Part shown: piece after piece, positions 1 to 9,800 of the stretch
How the letters are laid out: the number at the start of each line of letters is the position of its first letter
Numbering within the stretch: the stretch's first letter is position 1
DNA from: Bolinopsis microptera
Taxonomy: Eukaryota; Ctenophora; Tentaculata; Lobata; Bolinopsidae
Length of the DNA stretch: 64,000 bases
Reading direction: 5' to 3'
Assembly: GCF_026151205.1 (NCBI RefSeq)
Contig: NC_087081.1
Span: 2,609,246 to 2,673,245 of the forward strand
Notes under the pieces: generated by a model
The model's database searches: none
Told to the model about the DNA's origin: nothing
Seen by the model: the letters and a program-made list of their open reading frames with translations, nothing else
Translations under genes and position numbers: made by a program

Positions 1-730
1 GAACATGTTACGCCGTAGGGCGTAGAAGAGATGTGTGTGATGCAGGCCACTCCAACGACTAGGAGGAGACCTCTTCATGTAGCATGAATGTATAAAAAAT
101 GTTATAAACTATTGCAAAAGGGATATAAGCTATTTTCAGTGTTTAGTTTAAATTTTAATTTGTTAGTCAGTTATATTACTTGTCCAGCCGATGTAAAGCC
201 TTTATTTATTCAAAATTAAAAAGCAAAATAAAAATATTATAGAATTACTATAAAAAATGTTATAAAACTATTGCAAGAGGCCAGAGGGATATAAGCTATT
301 TTCAGTGTTAAGTTTAAATGTTAATTTGTTAGTCAGTTCTTTTACTTGTCCAGCCGACGTAAAACCTTTATTTATTTAAAACCAATATAAAAATATCATA
401 AAAATACTATAAAAAATGTTATAAAACTGTTGCAAAGGGGATATTTAGCTATTAATATTTTCAGTGTTTAGTTTTGTTAATTTGTTATTAAGTTGTTTTA
501 CTTGTCCAGCCGATGTAAAACCTTTATTTATTTAAAATCAATATAAAAATATCCTAAAATTATACGTACTATAAAAAATGTTATAAAACTGTTGCAAAAG
601 GGATGTTTAGCTATTTTCAGTGTTTAGTTTTGTTAATTTGTTAGTAAATTGTTTTATTTGTCCAGCCGATGTAAAGCCTTTATTTATTTAAAACCAATAT
701 AAAAATATTATAAAATTACTATAAAAAATG

Positions 731-1156
731 TTACATACGGCGTAACATGTTCCTCCATTCCACTCGCTTTAGAGCCAACTGTTTTACTGCATCTCTGCTG
801 ATGTTATCGACACCAGCCGCATCCTCGAGTACACAGACCATCCAGCCTTTGCGGGGTCGTCCTCTCAATCTCTTTCCATAGTTTGGTTTCCAATCCAGTA
901 AGAAATTGGGAAACCGCGTCTCTGGCATTCTGACAACATGTCCGTACCACCTTAGTCTAGCCGCACCGATGAAAGTTTCGATTATAGGGATTATAGACTT
1001 AATTCCAGCACGCCTGAGAACTTCTTCATTGGAGACATGGAACATGTTACGCCGTAGGGCGTAGAAGAGATGTGTGTGATGCAGGCCACTCCAACGACTA
1101 GGAGGAGACCTCTTCATGTAGCATGAATGTATAAAAAATGTTATAAACTGTTGCAA
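731..1156 (-). pseudogene. RTE-type LINE C-terminal fragment carried in satellite (copy 1)
   Basis: The minus-strand translation contains RLRWYGHVVRMPE, NFLLDWKPNYGKR and LRGRPRKGW. These are the hallmarks of the C-terminal tail of RTE-class reverse transcriptases; the family member at 31152-31540 has GHVSRMPEDRLPNYLLEWKP in the same order. There is no reverse transcriptase domain, so it is a captured fragment and not an active gene. The first 30 or so residues are non-LINE sequence fused by the satellite. The cassette is bounded by an 18-bp inverted repeat (TACGGCGTAACATGTTCC at about 730, its complement at about 1039). Confidence 0.85.
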
Positions 1157-1601
1157 AGGGGATATTTAGCTATTTTCAGTGTTTAGTTTTGTTAATTTGT
1201 TAGTCAGTTCTTTTACTTGTCCAGCCGATGTAAAACCTTTATTTATTTAAAACCAATATAAAAATATCATAAAAATACTATAAAAAATGTTATAAAACTG
1301 TTGCAAAGGGGATATTTAGCTATTAATATTTTCAGTGTTTAGTTTTGTTAATTTGTTATTAAGTTGTTTTACTTGTCCAGCCGATGTAAAACCTTTATTT
1401 ATTTAAAATCAATATAAAAATATCCTAACATTATACGTACTATAAAAAATGTTATAAAACTGTTGCAAAAGGGATGTTTAGCTATTTTCAGTGTTTAGTT
1501 TTGTTAATTTGTTAGTAAATTGTTTTATTTGTCCAGCCGATGTAAAGCCTTTATTTATTTAAAACCAATATAAAAATATTATAAAATTACTATAAAAAAT
1601 G

Positions 1602-1988
1602 TTACATACGGCGTAACATGTTCCTCCATTCCACTCGCTTTAGAGCCAACTGTTTTACTGCATCTCTGCTGATGTTATCGACACCAGCCGCATCCTCGAG
1701 TACACAGACCATCCAGCCTTTGCGGGGTCGTCCTCTCAATCTCTTTCCATAGTTTGGTTTCCAATCCAGTAAGAAATTGGGAAACCGCGTCTCTGGCATT
1801 CTGACAACATGTCCGTACCACCTTAGTCTAGCCGCACCGATGAAAGTTTCGATTATAGGGATTATAGACTTAATTCCAGCACGCCTGGGAACTTCTTCAT
1901 TGGAGACATGGAACATGTTACGCCGTAGGGCGTAGAAGAGATGTGTGTGATGCAGGCCACTCCAACGACTAGGAGGAGACCTCTTCAT
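1602..1988 (-). pseudogene. RTE-type LINE C-terminal fragment carried in satellite (copy 2)
   Basis: This is the same cassette as the copy at 731-1156. One visible coding difference turns EEVLRRAG into EEVPRRAG. It lies in the other unit phase of the satellite, followed by the 1039-bp unit. The reading frame is kept but nothing suggests expression. Confidence 0.85.
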
Positions 1989-2640
1989 GTAGCATGAATG
2001 TATAAAAAATGTTATAAACTATTGCAAAAGGGATATAAGCTATTTTCAGTGTTTAGTTTAAATTTTAATTTGTTAGTCAGTTATATTACTTGTCCAGCCG
2101 ATGTAAAGCCTTTATTTATTCAAAATTAAAAAGCAATATAAAAATATTATAGAATTACTATAAAAAATGTTATAAAACTATTGCAAGAGGCCAGAGGGAT
2201 ATAAGCTATTTTCAGTGTTAAGTTTAAATGTTAATTTGTTAGTCAGTTCTTTTACTTGTCCAGCCGATGTAAAACCTTTATTTATTTAAAACCAATATAA
2301 AAATATCATAAAAATACTATAAAAAATGTTATAAAACTGTTGCAAAGGGGATATTTAGCTATTAATATTTTCAGTGTTTAGTTTTGTTAATTTGTTATTA
2401 AGTTGTTTTACTTGTCCAGCCGATGTAAAACCTTTATTTATTTAAAATCAATATAAAAATATCCTAAAATTATACGTACTATAAAAAATGTTATAAAACT
2501 GTTGCAAAAGGGATGTTTAGCTATTTTCAGTGTTTAGTTTTGTTAATTTGTTAGTAAATTGTTTTATTTGTCCAGCCGATGTAAAGCCTTTATTTATTTA
2601 AAACCAATATAAAAATATTATAAAATTACTATAAAAAATG

Positions 2641-3066
2641 TTACATACGGCGTAACATGTTCCTCCATTCCACTCGCTTTAGAGCCAACTGTTTTACTGC
2701 ATCTCTGCTGATGTTATCGACACCAGCCGCATCCTCGAGTACACAGACCATCCAGCCTTTGCGGGGTCGTCCTCTCAATCTCTTTCCATAGTTTGGTTTC
2801 CAATCCAGTAAGAAATTGGGAAACCGCGTCTCTGGCATTCTGACAACATGTCCGTACCACCTTAGTCTAGCCGCACCGATGAAAGTTTCGATTATAGGGA
2901 TTATAGACTTAATTCCAGCACGCCTGAGAACTTCTTCATTGGAGACATGGAACATGTTACGCCGTAGGGCGTAGAAGAGATGTGTGTGATGCAGGCCACT
3001 CCAACGACTAGGAGGAGACCTCTTCATGTAGCATGAATGTATAAAAAATGTTATAAACTGTTGCAA
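2641..3066 (-). pseudogene. RTE-type LINE C-terminal fragment carried in satellite (copy 3)
   Basis: Translation is identical to copy 1 (731-1156) over 141 residues. The right-hand satellite unit after it runs through two further subrepeats and stops at about 3344, just before the C-rich minisatellite. Confidence 0.85.
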
Positions 3067-3370
3067 AAGGGATATAAGCTATTTTCAGTGTTTAGTTTAA
3101 ATGTTAATTTGTTAGTCAGTTATATTACTTGTCCAACCGATGTAAAGCCTTTATTTATTCAAAATTAAAAAGCAAAATAAAAATATTATAGAATTACTAT
3201 AAAAAATGTTATAAAACTATTGCAAGAGGCCAGAGGGATATAAGCTATTTTCAGTGTTAAGTTTAAATGTTAATTTTTTAGTCAGTTGTTTTACTTGTCC
3301 AGCCGATGTAAAGCCTTCATTTATTTGAAACCAATATAAAAATAACAGGGTCTGCGTATTACCTATTAAG

Positions 3371-4081
3371 ACTGCTAGTCCCTCTACTAGTCCCCCTACT
3401 AGTCCCCCTAGTCCCCCTACTGCTAGTCCCCCTAGTCCCCCTACTGCTAGTCCCCCTACTAGTCCCCCTACTACTAGTCCCCCTACTGCTAGTCCCCCTG
3501 CTAGTCCCCTACTAGTCCCCCTAGCCCCCCTACTGCTAGTCCCCCTACTAGTCCCCCTACTACTAGTCCCCCTACTGCTAGTCCCCCTGCTAGTCCCCTA
3601 CTAGTCCCCCTACTACTAGTCCCCCTACTGCTAGTCCCCCTAGTCCCCCTACTGCTAGTCCCCCTACTAGTCCCCCTACTAGTCCCCCTACTACTAGTCC
3701 CCCTACTGCTAGTCCCCTACTGCTAGTCCCCCTAGTCCCCCTACTGCTAGTCCCCCTGCTAGTCCCCTACTAGTCCCCCTACTGCTAGTCCCCCTACTGC
3801 TAGTCCCCCTACTGCTAGTCCCCCTGCTAGTCCCCCTACTAGTTCCCCTTCTGCTAGTCCCCCTACTGCTAGCCCCCCTGCTAGTCCCCCTACTAGTCCC
3901 CCTACTGCTAGTCCCCCTGCTAGTCCCCCTACTAGTCCCCCTACTGCTAGCCCCCCTACTAGTTCCCCTGCTAGTCCCCCTACTACTAGTCCCCCTACTA
4001 GTCCCCCTACTAGTCCCCCTACTACTAGTCCCCCTACTGCTAGTCCCCCTAGTCCCCCTACTGCTAGTCCCCCTACTAGTC
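3371..4081. repeat. C-rich minisatellite array 1 (12/15-bp units)
   Basis: The units are CCCCCTACTAGT, CCCCCTGCTAGT and CCCCCTACTGCTAGT in irregular order. Unit lengths are multiples of three and lack stops in several frames, which creates long false ORFs such as the Gly/Ser/Thr/Arg-rich one on the minus strand. The array ends where a 5'-truncated LINE tail begins. Confidence 0.97.
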
Positions 4082-4082
4082 C

Positions 4083-4685
4083 TTGCGCAAGAAGAAATGT
4101 GTCCGAATCTTATTTGGGGACTCGGAAGCATTTAGCGACAAGTTTAAAACTTGTTCTCGTAGCAGGCCAATCGAGTGCAGTATAAACAAGAAAGGTCAAA
4201 TATCCAATGAATCAACTATACCTCACATTAAACCGCGTTCTATATGTATCAGCTTGAGGAAGACTGGTGATAAACAAGCAAGGCCACATCGCTGCCAAAT
4301 TCTTGGGGCAGAATTCCACTCTAGAGAATCAACAAAACCTATTTTCCAATCTAAGGAACTAATGACAGTACATAACATATATAGATACAGATGCATTACT
4401 GAAACAATGAAGATAGTGAAGATTCATCAGCCCATATCCATGTATAATTCTCTCTTTAAGAAGTCTGAGCTCAGAGATGACAGATTTGTGACACCACACT
4501 CATCTCACAATTTCGCATATAAAGGGGCAAATTTATGGAATAGGTTTCTTGAGCAGTCAAATGCACGTGGTAAAATAGGTTCACTAGGTTCAATTAAATC
4601 CCGATTGAAGCTTTCTATCATGAAGGCTCAACACCAACCTGACAATATTAACTGGCAGGACTTAAACTTCAACACTTTCCTATGA
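4083..4685 (+). pseudogene. CR1-like LINE ORF2 C-terminal fragment
   Basis: The frame matches the C-terminal end of the CR1-like ORF2 at 38375-41728. It has KKCVRILFGDSEAF followed by KFKTCSRSRP, later KPIFQSKELMTVHNIYRYRC, and near the end LWNRF. The intact copy reads KKCIRILFGDREAYLEKFK and KPLFKTHRLLTVHNLYKYTC in the same order. The reverse transcriptase core is absent, so this is a 5'-truncated insertion abutting the minisatellite. A stretch of about 40 residues after SRSRP does not match the other copies, so the fragment also carries internal damage or an insertion. Confidence 0.85.
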
Positions 4686-5688
4686 AAAGACCCCCATTTA
4701 TATTTATATATTTTAGATTTTACACCTGTCACTCACATCATATATGCACCACAAAAGAAAAAAGATTCATTCAATCATTACATTATACACTCACTCCACC
4801 ACACATGCACACAAAACATTAAAGCAGGTTACACGAGGGTGTAACGTTCACTTTATCCGAAGGGAAAAATAATACTTTACGTAACGCGCGATTTACGTCT
4901 TGGTAGCTAAATTATTCAAGTGCTATTTGTCAGAGCGACACAAATGCGCGAGCGCTTGCGCGGCTCGCCTATCCAACACTCTTGTTTACATCGTATCAGG
5001 CAATGGTTCAGTTTAATTATGGTAAGGGCACAGCCTGTCAAAAACCCTTTTCTCATGATCCGTCGACACCGCCTGAAGGTGAATGCATAATAACGGATCA
5101 TGAACGTACGGAATCAAACGTTAATAAGCTTGCAGCTTCCGATGAAAATGTATTCAACTTTGTGTTATGCTTGAATTGGTTTTGGACCTCTTCAATGCTT
5201 TTAATTTATTTATTATTGTTATTTGGTATTATGAGCTGATATGTATATATACATACGGTATCTAAAATTAAGCGTATAGCGAGCATATTTAACAATTTTT
5301 TAAGCAATAATGTATTGCGAGCAGCTGTAACTTAAATATCGCATAAAAATCATATAATTATAACACAAAACTAAAATTTTATTGGAATCTAGGTTAAACT
5401 AAGATAAAATTAATATCAGCCCCTTCGCCACTCTCAGCAGTCAACCAGGGCTCATAAAAGCTTAACAGCACCTGGGTCCGTTCACCAACTGTGCTAATGT
5501 GAGTGGCGGTGTGGTAAAACCCATTATAACAGCGTGAATATTTCTCAAATATAAGCGCGCTAGCTGCTAGCATACTTGTATCATTTAATTTTTAATCAAA
5601 TTTATTCGGATATATATTTATTGATTATGTATTGAATTGGTGATAAATAATAAAATTGTCTTTTCTCAAAAAAAATTGTCTTTTCTCA
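4686..5688. other. LINE 3' flank and unassigned AT-rich sequence
   Basis: The first part looks like the 3' untranslated region of the LINE fragment; ACGTAACGCGCGA near 4877 is shared with the region after the intact CR1 copy at about 41995. A short inverted repeat lies at 5427-5510 (CGCCACTCTCA against TGTGAGTGGCG) around a TGGGTCCG core that recurs at 42750 and 50270. AATTGTCTTTTCTCA is duplicated just before minisatellite array 2. I see no supportable gene. Confidence 0.5.
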
Positions 5689-6221
5689 GTCCCCCTACTA
5701 GTCCCCCTACTACTAGTCCCCCTACTACTAGTTCCCCTTCTGCTAGTCCCCCTACTGCTAGCCCCCCTGCTAGTCCCCCTACTAGTCCCCCTACTGCTAG
5801 TCCCCCTGCTAGTCCCCCTACTGCTAGCCCCCCTGCTAGTCCCCCTACTACTAGTCCCCCTACTACTAGCCCCCCTGCTAGTCCCCCTACTGCTAGTCCC
5901 CCTACTACTAGTCCCCCTACTGCTAGTCCCCCTACTACTAGTCCCCCTACTGCTAGTCCCCCTACTACTAGCCCCCCTGCTAGTCCCCCTACTAGTCCCC
6001 CTACTGCTAGCCCCCCTACTAGTTCCCCTGCTAGTCCCCCTACTACTAGTCCCCCTACTAGTCCCCCTACTACTAGTCCCCCTACTACTAGTCCCCCTAC
6101 TGCTAGTCCCCCTGCTAGTCCCCCTACTACTAGTCCCCCTACTGCTAGTCCCCCTGCTAGTCCCCCTACTACTAGTCCCCTTACTGCTAGTCCCCCTGCT
6201 AGTCCCCTACTAGTCCCCCTA
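5689..6221. repeat. C-rich minisatellite array 2
   Basis: Same 12/15-bp unit family as array 1, with more CCCCCTGCTAG(T/C) variants. It lies in the HYOU1 intron downstream of the exon at 6872-6958, so in the HYOU1 transcript it would read as G-rich repeats. The apparent proline/serine/threonine proteins here are repeat translations. Confidence 0.97.
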
Positions 6222-6275
6222 CGGCCTATTTCCTTGCAGATTATCTGCTAGTCTGCTATGGTTTCTGGCTGTGGG

Positions 6276-6866
6276 CCCTACTGCTAGTCCCCCTACTGCT
6301 AGCCCCCCTGCTAGTCCCCCTACTAGTTCCCTTGCTAGTCCCCCTACTAGTTCCCCTTCTGCTAGTCCCCCTACTGCTAGCCCCCCTGCTAGTCCCCCTA
6401 CTAGTCCCCCTACTGCTAGTCCCCCTACTAGTCCCCCTACTGCTAGCCCCCCTGCTAGTCCCCCTACTACTAGTCCCCCTACTACTAGCCCCCCTGCTAG
6501 TCCCCCTACTGCTAGTCCCCCTACTAGTCCCCCTACTGCTAGTCCCCCTACTAGTCCCCCTACTGCTAGCCCCCCTGCTAGTCCCCCTACTACTAGTCCC
6601 CCTACTGCTAGTCCCCCTACTGCTAGTCCCCCTACTAGTCCCCCTACTACTAGCCCCCCTGCTAGTCCCCCTACTGCTAGTCCCCCTACTGCTAGTCCCC
6701 CTACTAGTCCCCCTACTGCTAGCCCCCCTGCTAGTCCCCCTACTGCTAGTCCCCCTGCTAGTCCCCTGCTAGTCCCCCTACTGCTAGCCCCCCTGCTAGT
6801 CCCCCTGCTAGTCCCCCTACTACTAGTCCCCCTGCTAGTCCCCCTGCTAGTCCCCCTACTGCTAGT
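6276..6866. repeat. C-rich minisatellite array 3, abutting a HYOU1 splice donor
   Basis: Same unit family, separated from array 2 by about 54 bp of unique sequence. The last unit ends 5 bp from the HYOU1 donor site (GT at 6871-6870 on the minus strand). The intron therefore opens GTAAG and then enters the repeat. Read on the minus strand, each unit has a run of five G residues. Confidence 0.97.
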
Positions 6867-6871
6867 CTTAC

Positions 6872-9800
6872 CTGAAGACAGAGCTGGAAGAGGCCGCCAT
6901 AAAGGCACTGCCCATAGCTGCTGCTTCGTCTGTATTGATATACTTGTGCAACTCTTTCCTGAAGTGGAGTTGCATTGTTCATGACGTCATAATAATGTTT
7001 CGGTGATGTCATAATGACGCCATTATATATTTTGATGACATCATAATAACATATAATTGACGTCAAATCAGATCGATAGCAAATTTAACAAGAGTAGAAA
7101 TGCTTTATAGAAACACTTTTCTAGGATCCATGATTACAAAATAAACATAATACTTAGAGAAAAGAGTTACAACTTTTTCAGGAAAACAAAAACTCACTGT
7201 TCAGTAGCCTTTAGTATCTGTTCCTGTATCTTAGGGATCCTAGTACCGCCACCGAACAGTACTACTTGTTCAATCTCCGGTTTTGAGATCCCAGCTGAGT
7301 TAATAGCGTCCAAAAACGGTGCTCTGATAAGGAGAGTAGTAGTTGGATTAATATTGAAACTCTGGTCACTTCCAAAATATCTTCTAAAATGATGTACAGA
7401 CAAACTTGATGAAAAGTAGCTGAAAATAACTGAAAGTAACAGAAAAGTAACTTTAAAATAACTGATAAGCAACTGAAAGTAAACCAACTAAAAGCCCAAC
7501 TGATTAGTCAACCATCAGACGTACAAACTGTTAACTTTTTAAAATTGTCCAATTTTAAAGAAAACTCACTGGAAACGTGGGAAGATGTCAGCGAACAGAT
7601 TCTCCATGTCTTCCCGGGAGATCTTGACTCTGAAGTCCTTGTCTTGGTGCAGTGACTCTACCTGGGCGTATGTATCGTGGTTGGCGCTCAGCACTGTTTT
7701 TACTTTTCTAGCTTCTTTCAGTAGCTTCTTCATTGCTCGTCCGTTTTTCCTCACGTCTGATAGCTGAGGAGATAAAGTTTAGATTTAAAAGTTTAGATTT
7801 AAAAACAAGAATTAGTGAGATAAAATAGAATAAAAAGTAGAATTGGTAGGATCAGCGCAATTTCGCCGTTAAATCGGGGTGAAAATGTACGGGGGTACGG
7901 CAGTGAGTGCCAGTGACGAGGGCCCCCTCTCCCCTCTCGTTCAATGGATGGTGATGATTTAAAGCATCTAATTTAGGAATTTTAGGTGCCATTTAAACTG
8001 TACATTCGGATTTCGCAACGTAAATTTTTACAGGGTCTTTTAACTGTTTGCAACGAATTTGAAGCCGGATATCTTATCTACTTCTCAATGCTAACAGGTG
8101 CATTATATGGATGTACGTTGCTCACGAGGATCAGGGCGTAATAAGTATTGGTCTGGCTGACCCTTAATCCTCATTAATAATGAACGAGTTTACCGGGTAA
8201 CTCAGGAATTGAGTGCTGTAATCCCTATGATTACTATTATAGAAGGTGCCATTAAAACGAGCCAGCTGACGGTTTGATTTTATCATATCTTTTATCTAAC
8301 CAACGATTTTGGATGTTCGGACTGAATAAATTTGTAAATCAAGCTAAGTAATTTATTAGTTAGCGTCATTCATCTGATATCAACCGGTTTTAATCTGATC
8401 TATAATGATTATAAAAGTAAGAGTTTATAAAGATAAAGTTATTTAATTTTGCCTGGGTAGTGGTCATCCTCTATTTGTGATTTATGCCTCCAAATCAATC
8501 GAGGTTCATTTATAATTTCCTCTTATTTTACAGCTGTTGTTGCACATTGCATGATCAAAGATCCTAAAATCCATCTTTAATTTGCGTCTCACATCATCTT
8601 CTGTGATGAATCGGACATGTATTTCTCCTGTCACGTAACATGTTATTTAAACAGACATAGCAAGTAACAATTAATTAAGGTTCAGTAGATTACAGCAGAT
8701 GGTGATCTTCCTGATTTCCGTATTGGTGCTGGTTGCAGTTTCAGATACATCTGAAGGTATGCGTTAACAATCTGATATTGAAGATTTACCACTATATTAT
8801 AAATTATTACTATCAATTATCAACAGTGTTCTAACCTAACCTAGGCAGCTTTTAGTAACGACTAAGGAATGGTAACTCCAAACTTTGTCTCCCAGGACCG
8901 TTCAAATTACGAATAACAGTGCTCAACATGACGTCACCAAAACTGGTGATTGGTCAAAGGCACTAGAAATCTCACTACAATCCATGCCTCGTCTTATTGC
9001 CTTCAAAGCTTATAACTCAAATAATAATGCCGGGGTTCTAGCATCACTATCCGATAAAGATGGAAAAGATGTCGCAGTTACAGATTCTAAATGGAGATGT
9101 TCTGCCATACACGAGGATGGTTGGGAATAGGTACAGTTCCGTGAAAGTTCTAACGACTGGAGTAATGCAGTGATCATAGCTAATCATGGGGAGGGGCCAT
9201 GGGCATGGAAGGGGCCACCGAATGAGTAAGTAACCGAAAAAACGTGCAATAATACAAATGGCGGCATTTATAGACATTTTCTCTTACTTTCAGCACAGTA
9301 ATTAAAATACGCTATTATTTTCAAGGTTCGTTGAGGAAATTTCTAAGCAAGCTAAGTGGATCTGGATTGGCGAAGATAACAAACGCACTGTCTACTGTCG
9401 TTTAACTTCGAATGCAAGTAAGTGTAAAAGTTTCAAATAAAAAATCAAATCATTAATTTCTGGGTTGAGCATATTGGGTATTAAACGTTTCTCTGTAAGC
9501 AATCTCATAATTCCCATCCCCTCCCCAACCTCCTACCACAAAAATCCCGAAATCCTTGATAACCTTTCAACTAAGATATAATCTGAATCCCGGTCCGAAG
9601 TCCGTCGTCCGTTGCATAGTTTTATAGCAGATGGTGACGACTGACGAGATTCAGTCTCCAGCCAGCATCAGTTATAGAGTTTGCTTAACCAATTGGTTGG
9701 TCTATTGTGTTTGAAATTGAGGAAGATTTATAAGCTGTCGTTTGCAGTAAGCTGTAGTTTTATCAATTCCTGATTGCCATATTTCTTTTCTTCATAACAA

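Larger units (their letters stand above)
1..3344. repeat. Satellite array, 871/1039-bp alternating units
   Basis: A marker block (GAACATGTTACGCCGTAGGG) recurs at 1, 1040, 1911 and 2950. The spacings are 1039, 871 and 1039 bp, so the higher-order period is 1910 bp. Each unit has three or four AT-rich subrepeats of about 150-162 bp, each opening with TATAAAAAATGTTATA (for example 91, 249, 408, 570, 720). The subrepeats are followed by a roughly 390-bp block of retrotransposon-derived coding sequence. The short unit lacks one subrepeat. Copies differ by only a few bases, which implies recent expansion or homogenisation. The array continues past the left edge of the window. Confidence 0.93.

Noticed and set aside
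3371-4081. CRISPR-like repeat array
   Set aside because: Units are 12/15 bp in tandem without spacers, in an animal genome.
4916-5239. Two overlapping small ORFs near 5000
   Set aside because: They overlap each other on opposite strands and show no conserved motif; the region looks like LINE 3' flank.
5637-6984. Long ORFs rich in Pro/Ser/Thr, Leu/Val/Pro or Gly/Arg/Ser
   Set aside because: All come from the 12/15-bp minisatellite, whose unit length is a multiple of three and lacks stops in several frames. No signal peptide or non-repeat domain is attached.
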